Assembly (NCBI GenBank): GCA_020002185.1
Contig: CM034534.1
Location: 65,236,304-65,300,303 of the forward strand
Direction: 5' to 3'
DNA length: 64,000 bases
Origin: Paraescarpia echinospica
Lineage: Eukaryota > Annelida > Polychaeta > Sabellida > Siboglinidae
A program made the position numbers and the translations under genes. Positions within the stretch are counted from its first letter, which is position 1. Each line of letters begins with the position of its first letter. Shown here one piece after another: positions 44,452-56,930 of the stretch. The notes under the pieces are model-generated. The model saw nothing but the letters and a program-made list of their open reading frames with translations. It was not told where the DNA came from and ran no database searches.

Positions 44452-44692
44452 AATAATTTTAGTTCACTTTTATAGTTCCGAAAAATTCCGATGGGGGGGG
44501 GCGGGCGAGCGCTATTTTAGTTCCGTCAGGGGGCGCCACATGACCTTGACCTACATCCGGGTCATGTGACCTTTGACCTTGACCTACATCCGGGTACTTG
44601 ACCTTGACCTTTGACCTTGACCTACATCCGGGTGATTTTGCTCTTGCTCCGTGACGCGACACCATCCGGCGTACTTAACCTCCTTTACTACT
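44452..44692 (-). repeat. right inverted terminus of the 5.5-kb element
   Basis: Reverse complement of the left terminus with scattered substitutions, two of which turn CACGTG into CATGTG. Nine TGACCT words lie at 44541-44625. Confidence 0.85.
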
Positions 44693-44748
44693 TATATATA
44701 TATATATATATATAAATGTATAAAGCACTAGTAAGCTTGTTTTTGCAT

Positions 44749-44785
44749 GCATTTATATGTTCTTGCCAAACAAGTCTGTCATATA

Positions 44786-44836
<51 letters not shown>

Positions 44837-44886
44837 GACAGACTTCATATAGATGACAGACTTGATTGGCAAGAACATATAAATGC
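44749..44886. repeat. foldback beside the 5.5-kb element
   Basis: GCATTTATATGTTCTTGCCA and its complement at the other end, with a second mirrored segment (AGTCTGTCATATAT) and a TA-rich loop. Confidence 0.85.
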
Positions 44887-44899
44887 TTACTAGTACTTT

Positions 44900-45650
44900 A
44901 TATATAATCAATAAAATTAACCGCTACCTCCTGGTAACTGCACTTAAAACAATGTATTACACTTTAGTTTACCCCTATTTGACATACGGAATAATTTTGT
45001 GGGGATCCACATGAAAAACTCATATCGAAAAAATATTCATTATACAAAAAACTAGTTAGTTCCATTCTTAAAACAAACTATTGGGAACATTCACATCTCC
45101 TCTTTATATGTTTAAATTTAATAAAATTGCCTGATATTTATTAAATTGAAGTTGGAAAATGCATGTATAATTATGTCCACGGGAGTGTGCCACATTCATT
45201 ATCGGATATGTTTACATTTACCTATGACATTCACTTTTACAAAACAAGACAAACCTTAAATATACGTCTTATCATCAGTTCTACTCTAAGATCATCGAAC
45301 AGTTTGCTGTGTAAAGGTCCGATGATCTGGAATATTCCAACTGTTATACAAATAAACATAATTTAAATAGTTGTTATTATCATTAAAAGCAAATATTGTA
45401 AGGGGGTGTGGTGTTCTAAAATGTAATAAGTTTAAAGTTGCTTTCTGTGTTCCTCCATGTTTAAAATTTAACCCCTTAGACTACATATCACTTTCCTCAA
45501 CTCCCTATCATACATTATATACTTACCACTTTGTTTTTTTACTCATGTCGATTCGACTGCAATGTATTGTATGGTCTTTTGTTTTTCATGACGATTATTT
45601 TGTTGTATTATGTATTTGGAACAAATAAACATTTCCTGTTCCTGTTCCTG
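44900..45650 (+). mobile_element. LINE 3' end (Crack/Daphne/L2-like)
   Basis: Degenerate translation includes KTMYYTLVYPYLTYGIILWG and later HSLSDMFTFTYDIHFYKTRQ, LRSSNSLLCKGPMIWNIP, which is the usual end of such RT proteins. It terminates in a (CTGTTC)n tail at 45635-45655, typical of short-repeat LINE tails. Confidence 0.65.
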
Positions 45651-45815
45651 TTCCTATAAACTTGTTTTCACATAATAAGACATTTTAAGATAAAACGGCG
45701 CCAAAGACATATAATTGTATCCACGGGGCTAGCGTTTATTAAATTTGCTGATTGGTTGGACATAATCGACAAGGGAATCAAGCGGGTTAAGTGTCGTTTT
45801 ATTGACAGTTTGTGA

Positions 45816-46196
45816 CGTCTGTAAACTGCGGAACGCGGCGGCGGAACGCGGCACAGATGCAAAATCTTTGTAGCATTTGGTGTGTGCTTTGAATCAGACT
45901 TATACTTCACAAATAGTTAAATAGTCATGTAATACACACTGTGCAACAATATGAAGGCATATAGATTAAGTTACACTTTTATGATACAGAACGTCGATGG
46001 AACGATTGACACCGGCGGTTCCGGCAATCACTAGCGAAATTTCACCGTCGTTCCATCGCATAGAAATATACCTTAATCTCGATAGTATGCCTTCATATTG
46101 CCAGACAGATTGTATTACAGGGATATTTAAATGTTAGAGAGATTTTTACATCGGTTCCGCGTTGTTCCGCCTCGTTCCGCGGTTTACAGAGCCCCG
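45816..46196. repeat. imperfect foldback element, about 380 bp
   Basis: CTGTAAACTGCGGAACGCGG on the left mirrors CCGCGGTTTACAG on the right. Inner mirrored words are AATATGAAGGCATA and CGATGGAACGA. The arms have diverged, including different short indels. Confidence 0.75.
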
Positions 46197-49100
46197 ACAT
46201 TTTGGAACGTCAACAATAACATGAATATATGTCATGATCGATGTTGTCTAGGCAAAGTCAAGACGTTATTAATCGTCTTATTTGTATTAAATACGTCATG
46301 TTCAGTACAAATTAATGCCGTGAGATTATAGCGTTATATGTGATTAAGAATCATCGTCCCACAAGATTTGTAGTAGCATACGTCAATAACAAAAAGAAAA
46401 TCTACTCCAGCTTCCAAGACAAAACGAAGTAACATTGATTGTCATTTATTATTGTTGTGTGCACTGACAATTCTGTATCAGTTTCGTATTGTGTCAATTG
46501 TTCCATCCTGTTTAAACGCGTCGTTGAAAGGTTATATTGAAATGCAGCCATAATTGTTATAAACCTGGTTGGCTTGTCACCATTCAGTGTAGTAGTCAAA
46601 ATATTGCATTGCCACGGAATTGCGCGACATTTGTAACAATTACTAATACTATTATAGTTTTCATCGGAACTATATAGTATAATACAATGTGTGCATAAAT
46701 ATGTACCACAAAATATAACTATCATATTTAGTATTATCTACTAACTACACAGTTTATGTGTAGAACATATTTTTCATTTTATATTTCAGTACAATGTAGG
46801 AATGAAAAACAAAAGCAATGTCACTATCACTTTAACCTTTTGAATTATAATCAATTAAACAATACTGCACTACTGCTGCTTGGCGGACAGTTGATTATTG
46901 GCACACGTACAAATACATAAGGATGTTTTGCACACCTCTGTTGCTTAGGCCTAGTAATATGTGGACAGCCAATAAACCCATACAGGCTTGTGTGAAAAGG
47001 ATAGTTGGCATGAGAGCCAACTTCAAAGAATTATTGAATCCCTTTAGCCATGCAACTGTCACACAATTTATTATCAAGTTGTGTCTTTAAAAAAAACTGG
47101 ATAATTAAACTGGAAATAGAGCTTGAGTTTAGAAGTTATAGTTGATATAAAAGTCAATAAGAAGGGTGATGTGATTACACCACAAATGTAATCAGTTATG
47201 ATTACTATTGAAATGTATAATAACTTAGAAAACTTTACTTATCATTCTGTGTTATATGAGCTACTTGTGTAATATGGTGTATTTAATGTCTCTCATGTGG
47301 GGAGCAAACAGAAAATCGGGCAAAATGAAATAAACAATGACATATGGCAAAGACGAGTTTTTATCAAATTATTACAATGATTTATAATTTATTTCAACAA
47401 TTCTTACAAATACAAACAATGTATACTACAATGTATTAATATTGTGTAAAATGTTGTAGATCAGTTATTAATAAGGGAGAGTGTCAAAAATAACAATATT
47501 ATACAAACAAATAGCATGATAAAATGCACCTAAAAATTATTTACATGTGAAAGAACACAAATTACAAATAAATATGGCAGGTTAATTATACACCATCAAG
47601 TTGTTATGTTTATAAAATATAAAGTTACCAACATAAATGTAAGTTTTTATATAGCACAGTGTCCCGTCCTCAATACTGCTCAATGCTCTTTACACTTTAC
47701 TCCCTGGCAGACATGTTTAATCGAACACCATTTCGACTTATCTGGGAAGCATTCAGCCATGCTGCAATTAATGCATGAATACTATTCGTACACTAATATA
47801 CACCACAGTCGGCAGCCAGTGGTGGATATTTATTTATACAGCTGATTGAACTAAAGCATCATAGAGTGAATAAACTTGTCGAAGGTTCGATACAGCAGCA
47901 CAGGATTCGAATTTGGGTTCTCTCAATTGAGAGTCCAATGTTCTATCTACTGTGCCACTGCGCTCCGCATATCTGACAATGTAGACAACATGTATGACAG
48001 CGTTCCATAAGACAACAGTAAGTGTCGGAAAAGTATTTATCTTTTCCAGATATACTGGTGAGCAGAAAGTGTTTCAGTGCTACATTTTGATGTATGCCTC
48101 AAAATAACATTAACATATTTCAATTCATAAACATAGAAGTAAACGCACACTTACAACAATCCATGTTTAGATTAAAAACACACATTTGTGTCTCTGGCAT
48201 GCTGTATTATTATGGTACAGAAGCTGGCATTCCATATTATACATTTATATACCTTATTCATTTGTAGCTTGTTGACTTGCTATATTGTTTCTCAGATGTT
48301 ATGTCATTAATGCACGTACTGTTGTGTTCTGTTGCTAAAACACTAGGCCTTTTGACTACCAGCACAATAACTCTGGTTACAAGCATAATTCAAACAACAC
48401 GAAAGTGTGACAATATTATGACATTTTGAGCAACTTTACAATAAGTTTTCTTCACAAACATTAACAATGCTGTTACTCCACGTACAACTAAACACATGCT
48501 ACCGGTAATATTTATATTCTCTACCAGATATGCACCTTTACTCCAGCTTAGACGTTTGCGATTTGTTTACATTCTTGGCCTAACAAATATCCTTGTTTGG
48601 ATAATAGAAATGTATATGCCTGACTGCAGATAACTAGAGTCATATCAAGAGTCACTTCACACTAGTGAATCCAAAACTAATTATCCTGTCTGCAGCAGAT
48701 TCGAGGCTATATTTGGCGGAGATAGATCGTAGAAATTGGTGATGCAGAAAAGTTGATAAACAACTGAAATTACTGGTTCATAAGTATTATTCTTGCCTTA
48801 AAATAAAGTTGCAGTAAACAAATATTGAGTAGCAATTGTGCTTAAAGTTAGTTAGTTAAAGTATTTTAGAACACTTTAGTATAGTGGGGGATAATAGGGT
48901 AACTTAGCCTTCGATAATTTGTAAAAAAGATTTAACAAAACTGATTATGTGGTAGAATATATAGGAGATAAAGTAACAACCATAAAACTACTTAGATAAG
49001 ATAATATCTGTGTAAGCCAGTACTTGCTAGATATTTTGATTACGTAGCATTGTTGTTAAAATTAAGCAAGGGCGATAGTAGGGCGAACTCCAGATTGTTT

Positions 49101-49409
49101 ATGTAGATAGTGTCCTACGTATTCGCTAGGGCGCGGCGTAACCTAAATAAATAATGCAGTATAAGGTAACGTAATTGATTGTATTTAAACTAGGTCACTA
49201 CCGGTAATGTTAGCGTTCGTGATAGGATAGATAATCAGCTGTGTAATTAAAATCTGTAACATCAACTGTGCTGTAGTACATAGGAAACAGTCTTGATAAA
49301 GACTAAGTTAGTAAAGTTATTAAATAAATTCTGATAGTTATATAGCGCTTTGCAAGCGGCAAGTCAAGGCAAACCGACACTTGGTGTGCGATAACTGCCA
49401 CAGCTAGGT
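46197..49409. other. AT-rich intergenic DNA with one SINE
   Basis: Apart from the SINE at 47880-47967 I see no gene. The last 500 bases may be the 5' untranslated region of the following LINE. Confidence 0.4.
47880..47967 (-). mobile_element. tRNA-derived SINE, second copy
   Basis: Minus strand: GGAGCGCAGTGGCACAGTAG, then CTCTCAATTGAGAG and AATTCGAATCCTG as a decayed B box. Same family as the copy at 33214. Confidence 0.7.
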
Positions 49410-52400
49410 AGATTATGCATTGTCCGGCTGTGGGAAGTCATGGGCAGAAACCATGGAGAAGGGATTCACCTTTCAGTGCATGGGTGGTTGGAAGGTGGAG
49501 TGTCTGCAGAAGGAGATTGAGAGGAGGGAGGGTGATTGGAGGGGAACAAATTGGAAAATCGACGACAGAAAACGTGACAAGCATGAAGGTGACTGGGGAG
49601 AAAATGACCGTAGAGAAGGAAGGAGGGAAGATGGGACGGGAGAGGAGAGAAAAATGATATGGGAGGAAAGATTAAGGGACGAAAGGAAGTGAGAGCAAAT
49701 GTGATAGAAGAGAAGTCGATAAAAGGGACGATGACAGGAGGAAAGGTGACAAGAGAAAAAGCGACAGGACAGAACGGATCGGAAGAGAATGTGACAGGAG
49801 AGAAGACGGCAGGGGGAAAGACAACCACCAGACAGATGCAAACCGGAGAAGGAGCTACTCTGAGGCAGTGATTGAGGGGGCAATGAGGAAAGAGAGGGTG
49901 TTTATGGGCGACTCCATTATGAGAAAGACGGACAAGACACTAAGCGAGGGGAAGGACGTCGTTATTTGTCAACCAGGGGCTAGGATTGAACATGCGACTG
50001 AAAGGGTAGAGAAGGTATTGGGACATTCAAGGTCTATACTAGTACACGTAGGAACAAATAATGCAGACAGGGAGGGAACAACTGGGATAGTACAGAAGTA
50101 TAGACAGTTAGTGAGGAAGCTAAAGAAGACAAGAGTTGAAACGATTATTCCCTCAGAAATTTTGCCAGTAATGGGAGGAAGGCGGGCAACGTATAGAAAC
50201 TGCAAGAGGATGGCGATCAACGCACTAGTTGAGCAGATGTGTGAAGACGAGGGGGTGGGATTCATAGATTTATGGGGATACTTTGTTGGGAGGGAAGATA
50301 TCTACATGAGAGATGGCCTCCATCTTAGTGGAAAGGGGGCAGCAGTTTTCTCAGAGAACCTGTTGCGACCTGTTGTGGGACAGGTTGCAGCTATTTAAAA
50401 TAGATTCGAGGGGGGGACTCACAGATAAGCCTGAAACTGGAGGCATAGATGAAGACAGCACAAATAAATCAGCAAAGAACAGTCTGGAAAACTCTTCTGA
50501 AGCTGGATATAAATGTGTTTGTTTAAATGCAAGGAGTATAGTAAACAAAAGAAATGAACTAAACATTATGGTAGAAGATATTGACCCTCACGTAATAGGT
50601 ATAACCGAATCCTGGACCACAACCGATATATCAGATGCCAAATTGGGGACTGACAGGATATGAAATGTTTAGGAAAGAAAGAATAGGAACAAAGGGAGGT
50701 GGAGTTTTATATATATATATATATATTAAAGACTCTATCCAGGCTTATGAAATAAAATTAGAAAGAGAGGCAGATTGCGAAGAAGCTGTTTGGTGTAATA
50801 TAGTTACAGGAAACTCAACGTTAACGGTTGGATTAGTTTATCGAAGTCCAAACATAAGCACAGAAGAGAATGAAAAAATACAAAACGCTATAAGGGAAGT
50901 GAGCAAACGGGACTGTGTTATTATGGGGGATTTTAACCATGGGCATATAAAATGGAAATCTCTACAGAGTATGGGTAGTGAGGACCACACGTTTTTAGTT
51001 TTAGTACAAGATAGTTTCCTTTCTCAACATGTGCTAGAACCAACCAGGGGAGAGAATGTGTTAGACATAGTTTTGTCCTCATAGAATGAATTAGTTGACA
51101 ATGTCAGGATATGTGAGCCACTGGGGAATAGTGATCACAACCAGATTGGGTTAGTTTATCGAAGTCCAAACATAAGCATAATAGAGAATGAACAAATACA
51201 AAACGCTATGAGGGAAGTAAGCAAACGGGACTGTATTATTATGGGGGATTTTAACCACGGGCATATACAGTGGAAATCTCTACAGAGTACTGGGAGTGAG
51301 GACCACAAGTTTTTAGTTTTAGTTCAAGATACTTTCCATTCTCCACATGTGCTAGAACCAACCAGGGGTGAGAATGTGTTAGACATAGTTTTGTCCTCAC
51401 AGAATGAATTAGTTGACAATGTCAAGATATGTGAGTAAAATGAGAGAGGAATAGTAAATCGAAGAAATATAGGAGAAATTGCTGCGAAGGAAGGTATAAG
51501 GACACGAGGAAATAATTAGCAACGATAGACTGGAATAACACACTTAAAAATAAGACAGCAACAGAATGCTGGAATATATTATAGGGTGAAATTAAGTTCA
51601 TTGTCGATAAATGTGTACTCTTAAAAAAAGGGAAACGGTCCAAAAAGAAACACTTATCATTAGAAAAATTAAGTATAAACAAATGATGTGGAAGTCATAT
51701 AGATGTAATATAATTAATGAAGACTACAACATTGATAAAGAAGCACTTAACAAAGCTACAACTGAAATTAGAAATTCAAAGAGAACCTATGAACAACAAT
51801 TAGCCAGTAATATAAAACATGACAGCAAGAGTTTTTATGCGTATGTTTGAAGCAAACAGAAAGTTCAGGATAAGGTCGGTCCTCTAAAAGATAGTGCTGA
51901 GAATTTAATATCAGAGGGATTCTTAATGGCAGAAGACCTGAATGAGTATTTTAGTTCAGTGTTTACCAGAGATGATATTAGTTCACTGCCAGTACCAGAG
52001 GCTAAGTTCAAGGGGCAGAATCAGACTATTTAGGACAGTTAATTGTAACCCCGGAAATGATAGCTAAGAAAATAAGGGCTATGGAGGCAATAAATCATCT
52101 GGTTTGGATGGAATTCCGCCCAAACTACTATTGGAAATTGTAATACAAATTAGCGTACAGTTTGCAACAGTTTTCAATTTGTCATTAGAAGAGGGAGTGG
52201 TTCCTTTAGAATGGAAAGAGGCAAACGTTATACCGTTATTTAAATAAAAAAAGGTTCGAGAAACAAGTTAGGGAATTATAGACCAGTAAGTTTAACATCA
52301 GTGATTTGTAAATTATTAGAAAGACTAATTAAATACCACATGGTGGATTTTCTTGTTAAACATTACTTGATAAACCCATCTCAACATGGGTTTTTAATGC

Positions 52401-53530
52401 GAGGCCATCCTTAAAAAATATGTTATGTTTTCTGGAAGACATCACTATGTGGGTGGATGAGGATCATCAGTAGATATCGTCTACTTAGATTTTCGAAAAG
52501 CTTTTGACAAAGTACCACATCAAAGATAACTGCTTAAACTAAAGGCCCATGGCATAGGAAATGGTATAATAAACTGGATAGAAAAATGGCTGATTGATAG
52601 AAGACAACGTGTAGTAGTTGATGGGGAGGCTTCAAACTGGAAATCGGTATTGAGTGGGGTACCATAGGGATCATTCTTAATATATAGCAACTATTTGGAT
52701 GATGAAACAACAAGCAAGGTATTGAAATTTGCAGATGATACAAAAGTGTTTAGAAGGATTAAAAGTGATGGAGATAGACAGCATTTACAAGATGATCGAC
52801 AGGTTGATGAAATGGTCTGAAAAGTGGCAAATGCTGTTAAATTTTGGGAAATGTAAATGCCTCCAGACAAGACATGGAAACGAAGAGGTAGAATGTAAAA
52901 TGGGGGTACTGTACTAAGTACTACTGTAAAAGAAAAGGACTTAGGGTTAACCATTAGTGCTGACATGAAGGTTTCAGAGCAGTGCGGAATTGCAGCTTCA
53001 AAGGGAAATCAAATCCTTGGATTAATTAGGCGAAATATAGCGTATAAGGAAAAAGATCTAATAATACCGCTGTACAAAACAATAGTGAGGCCTTATTTAG
53101 AATATTTGTACACAAGCGGGGAGGCCATATCGCAAGAAGGACATAGATATGCTAGAATGAGTAGAGGAGAGCGACTAAAATGATACCAAAACTGAGGGAT
53201 CTTAGTTATGAAATTCGCCTAAAAGAATATTGTTTAATAACACTAGAGATCAGGAGATTGAGAGGAGATCAGATAGAAATGTTTAAAATAATAAATGGTT
53301 ATGAAAATATTTATAGAAATATTTTTTTTCAGTTAAGAAAGATAGAACTAGAGAACATGAAGTTACATTAGCAAAGGAGCAGCGTAGATTAGATATAAGA
53401 AAGTTCTCATTTTCACAAAGGACTCTAAATGAATGGAACAGATTATCTGCTGATTGTGTTGGTGCTAGTCGCGTGAATATGTTTAAAAATAAAACCAACA
53501 CATACCTCAGAAGGGCGGGATACACATAGA
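49410..53530 (+). mobile_element. CR1-like LINE, copy 1 (near full length, decayed)
   Basis: ORF1 begins near 49420 with a zinc-ribbon-like start (CGKSWAETMEKGFTFQC) and a charged middle. It ends in an SGNH/GDSL-type esterase domain. ORF2 follows after about 100 bases with an AP-type endonuclease (LNARSIVNKRNELNIM, GITESW, MGDFNHGHI) and a reverse transcriptase (SLEEGVVPLEWKEANVIPLF, LDFRKAFDKVPHQ, LKFADDTKVF, IPLYKTIVRPYLEY). Many stops and shifts break ORF2. A stretch of about 300 bp of the endonuclease (50831-51110) is repeated at 51149-51440. Confidence 0.85.
49868..50398 (+). CDS. LINE ORF1 SGNH/GDSL-type esterase domain
   Basis: 176 codons open. Block I is MGDSIMRKTDKTL (nucleophile Ser in GDS), block III-like LVHVGTNNAD gives the oxyanion Asn, and block V DGLHLSGKGAAVF gives the Asp-x-x-His pair. 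This domain is known from ORF1 of CR1-type LINEs, where it is thought to act on lipids or membranes. The upstream part of ORF1 is in other frames, so this is the surviving part of a broken gene rather than a complete one. Confidence 0.7.
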   Translation: MIEGAMRKERVFMGDSIMRKTDKTLSEGKDVVICQPGARIEHATERVEKVLGHSRSILVHVGTNNADREGTTGIVQKYRQLVRKLKKTRVETIIPSEILPVMGGRRATYRNCKRMAINALVEQMCEDEGVGFIDLWGYFVGREDIYMRDGLHLSGKGAAVFSENLLRPVVGQVAAI

Positions 53531-53891
53531 TAAAAAGGGTTTGCCTCTCGATAAGCCAAACGGCTTCCTTGTCAACCTGCCACCTACATTAAATTCTCTG
53601 AGTGGCAATCTTGTTAAATCTTGTTAAATCTAGTGACAAAGATTTATGGAATGCAAGAAGGTGATATAATAGTGATAACTGAAGAGTCAGATATCACACA
53701 GTTTGACCTATTAATTGCCTATATATTATTATTAATTATTATTATCAATCAGCCATTTTTCTATTCAGTTTATTATACCATTTCCTATACCATGGGCCTT
53801 TAGTTTAAGCAGTAATATTTGATGTGCCACTTTGTCGAAAGCTATTTGAAAATATAAGTAGATGATATTTACTGGTGATCCCTCGTTTACC

Positions 53892-53901
53892 AACTTAGTG
53901 A
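53892..53901. repeat. target-site duplication, left
   Basis: ACTTAGTGAT, identical to 56921-56930. Confidence 0.8.
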
Positions 53902-56900
53902 TCTTCTTCTTCCCCTTGCTCCTTTGCGGGGTGGGGTCCACGTCACTTGGTAACTTCTACTTTTCTTGTCAGTTCTTTCCACCTTTCTCTCTCATCCGCA
54001 ATTGCCATCCGTTCATGACTGTTCACGCCAGCCCTCCACAGATCTCGTTTTATGCTGTCGTTCCATCCTTCGTCTGCCACCCTCTTCTACTTTCCACGCT
54101 CTTTTCGCCAGTCTGTCTTCACCCATTCTATGTACATGTCCCGCCCATCTCATTCTGTTACCGGCTACTTTCCTCTTTAGGTGTTTTTTCATTCCAATCT
54201 CCTCTCTCAATTCCTTCATCTTCCTTCTATCCTCTCGAGTTACTCTACATATTCTTCTGGCCCAGTTGCTTTATGCCACCTGTAGTTTCTCCTCCTGTCT
54301 CTCTGTCAGCGGCAGTGTTCCCAACCCATATATACAGGCTGGTACAACGCAGGCTTCCAACACTTTTCCTTTCAGTTGTTTCTTCAGTTTTCTGTCCCAC
54401 ATAATGCCTTCAACCCTCTTCCATGCTGCTGCTCCTGCTTGCACCCTCCTCTGTATTTCTTTACTACTCCTTCCATCCTCACACACTGTACCGCCCAGGT
54501 ATACAAAGCTGTTCACTTGTTTAATGGTCTTTCCGTCTATAACTACATGTAGATCTACCTCCTGTTCACCTATCCACATTACTTCAGTCTTCTCCAGGTT
54601 CATTCGGAGGCTTGTTTTCTGTAGATGTCACTCCATTCTTGTAAAGCTTTCTGTTGTTCCTCTTTGTTATCACCCACCACTGCTAGGTCGTCTGCATACA
54701 GTATCTTCTTAAGTTCTTCCTGCTCCGATATCTTTCCACTGATCAGGTTCATCACCATAACGAAAAGCAGGGGACTCAAGGCACTTCCCTGTCTGAGTCC
54801 TACTTCCACTCCAAATTGTTCCGATGTTTCTCCTTCGACTTTCACTACCGCTGTTGTCTCCTTGTACATTTCCTCCACCATTCTGGCTTCTGCTTCTCCA
54901 ACCTCCATCCATCTCATGACTGCAAATGCAAGTTCTCTCGGCACGGTGTCAAATGCTTTTTCCAGATCTACAAAACCGAACGCTACATCCTTTTCTCTCT
55001 TCTTCTCGATAATTTGTCTGATGGCAAACAATCCATCATCTGTTCCTCTCCCTTTCCTAAATCCCAGCTGATTCTCTCCGATTTTGCTCTCCACTGTAAG
55101 CCTCACCCTAGCATCCAGTATCCTTTCCAACAATTTCAGGGCTTGGCTCAGTAATGTGATGCCTCTGTATCTCCCTGGGTCATGGATATCCCCTTTCCCC
55201 TTCCATATCGGCACAATCAATCCTCTTCGCCACTCTGCTGGTATCTCTCCTGCTGTGAAGCACACATTAAACAGCCTCGTCAGCCAATAGATTCCAACTA
55301 GTCTGTTTGCTTTCACCATTTCCACTGAGAGTTCATCAACTCCTACAGCCTTTCCAGTTTTTATCTTCTTTACTGCTTTCTCCACCTCTTCTTCTGTTAT
55401 TGTCCTCACCTCTAGCTCTCTCCTTACAGTATGATGTATCTCTATCTCATATTCTTCCTCCGGAGTTAGTAGTTTCATGAAGTACTCCTCCCAAACACCC
55501 AACATTTGTTTTGCTCCAGTGACCAGTGTCCCGTCGCTTCTCTTCATTGCTGTTGTTCGTATAGTATATTTGCTGTCTTTGTCTTTGTCTCTGTCCCTGA
55601 CAAGATTGAAGATCAGTTTTTTCTCCATCTTGTTCAATCTTATCACATAATTCCTGCCGTTTATCATCTCTTGCTTTAGCAACTGCCTTATTTGCTGCCT
55701 TCTTCTCCCTGTACTTCTGCTTTAGCCTTGTCTTTTCTTCATCACTCGCTTCTTCCGCACACTTCAGTGCCTCCTTTTTTCCCGTATTGCTTGTTCAACT
55801 TCCTGGTTCCACCACCACTGTTCTTTCTTCTTTCGACTTTGTGTCGGCTTTCCCGATGTTTGGCCACATATCTCCTCAGCTGTTCTAACAAAGCCTTCCT
55901 TAGGTGCTTTCCACTCTGATTCCACATCCTCCCTTTGTCCTTGGAGTAGCCTGAACTTCCTCTCTACTTCGGTTTTGTATTGGGCCATCACCTCTCCTTC
56001 ACATATCCACCATTTTATTACCTGTCTTTGTTTCTTCCTTCCCTGTTTGCCTCTTCCTATCCACATTTCATAAACCACTTGTTTATGTTGGCTCGTTATG
56101 TTCTCTCCTGCCAGAACTTTGCAGTCCCTATCCTTGTTCAACTGGCTGCTTCTAACAATCAGCAGATCTACCTCTGTTCTGTTGTTTCCACTTCTGCATG
56201 TGATCTTGTGTGATTCCTTCTTCTGAAAGAAGGAGTTTACCACTAGCATCTCGACCAGATCTTGTCCCTCTCTGTTTCTCGTTCCATATCCGTACTTTCC
56301 TAAGGTTAGCTCACATTTCTGTCTCTTTCCTACATGTGCATTTAGATCACCTGCCACAAACAGCATTGTATCCGGCTCCACATGCCCAATAATTTCTTCC
56401 AGGTTTTTTCTGAATGCATCCTTGTCTTCTTGAGTTCTCCCTGTCTGTGGTGCGTAGACCGATAGTATGCACATCATCTCTCCACCAACTAACATCCACA
56501 CTGCAATTACCCTGCCTTCCCATCGTTCCACCCTGATGACTTCCTTGCTGTATTCCTCCTTCATAATCACTCCCAGTCCATTCGTCCTTCCGTCTGCCCC
56601 TGCATGCAGCATCTTAAACCCATCTCCCAGATCCACTGCCCGGTCCCCTTTCCACTTGGTTTCTTGTACCCCCATCACTGACAGTTGCCGCCTCTTCATT
56701 TGCTCCACCACCTCCACTCGTTTCCCCGTCATTGTTCCCACATTGAGAGTGGCAAACCGGACTTCGCATGAGGGTCGATGCCGGCTGTTCGACCCTCCAT
56801 GTGTTCGCTGATTTATCGCTGGTGCCTGAGTCCCAACGCGTCGGTTCCCCCGCACGCGGTAGCAGATCTCGTTATTACTAAGTGACATAGCATATAATTG

Positions 56901-56920
56901 AGGTCATTTATTCGAGCTAC
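53902..56920 (-). mobile_element. RTE-like LINE, about 3.0 kb, inserted in copy 2
   Basis: Minus strand. The endonuclease starts near 56780 (VRFATLNVGTMTGKRVEVV, GVQETKWKG, VAGDLNAHVG). The reverse transcriptase lies at 55682-54600 (GYRGITL-type region RYRGITLLSQALKLLERILD, LEKAFDTVPRE, LRQGSALSPLLFVMVMN, ILYADDLAVVGD). The tail is RMRWAGHVHRMGEDRL near 54100. A few frameshifts separate the parts. The 3' end is a GAAGAAGAAG tract. The 10-bp ACTTAGTGAT flanks it at 53892-53901 and 56921-56930. Confidence 0.88.
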
Positions 56921-56930
56921 ACTTAGTGAT
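56921..56930. repeat. target-site duplication, right
   Basis: ACTTAGTGAT, matching the interrupted CR1-like sequence (compare the AAGACATCACTATGTGG region of copy 1 near 52437). Confidence 0.8.

Larger units (their letters stand above)
39193..44692. mobile_element. unrecognised 5.5-kb element with long inverted termini, satellites and one gene
   Basis: Both ends begin AGTAGTAAAGGAGGTTAAGT reading inwards, and the inverted match continues for about 240-280 bp. It sits inside a TA microsatellite on both sides, so the target may be TA. From left to right the interior is: 26-bp satellite, GTCTCGT-type array, 63-bp repeats, 41-bp satellite, 63-bp repeats, GTCTCGT-type array, 63-bp repeats, a 34-bp repeat, then a two-exon minus-strand gene. 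No transposase, integrase or polymerase is visible. A second copy begins at 62867 against different flanking DNA, which confirms the left boundary and shows the unit moves or is copied. Class unknown: non-autonomous DNA transposon or remnant of a larger mobile or viral unit. Confidence 0.75.

Noticed and set aside
54816..56811. Plus-strand Ser/Pro/Leu-rich frames over the RTE-like LINE
   Set aside because: Antisense shadows of the endonuclease and reverse transcriptase.
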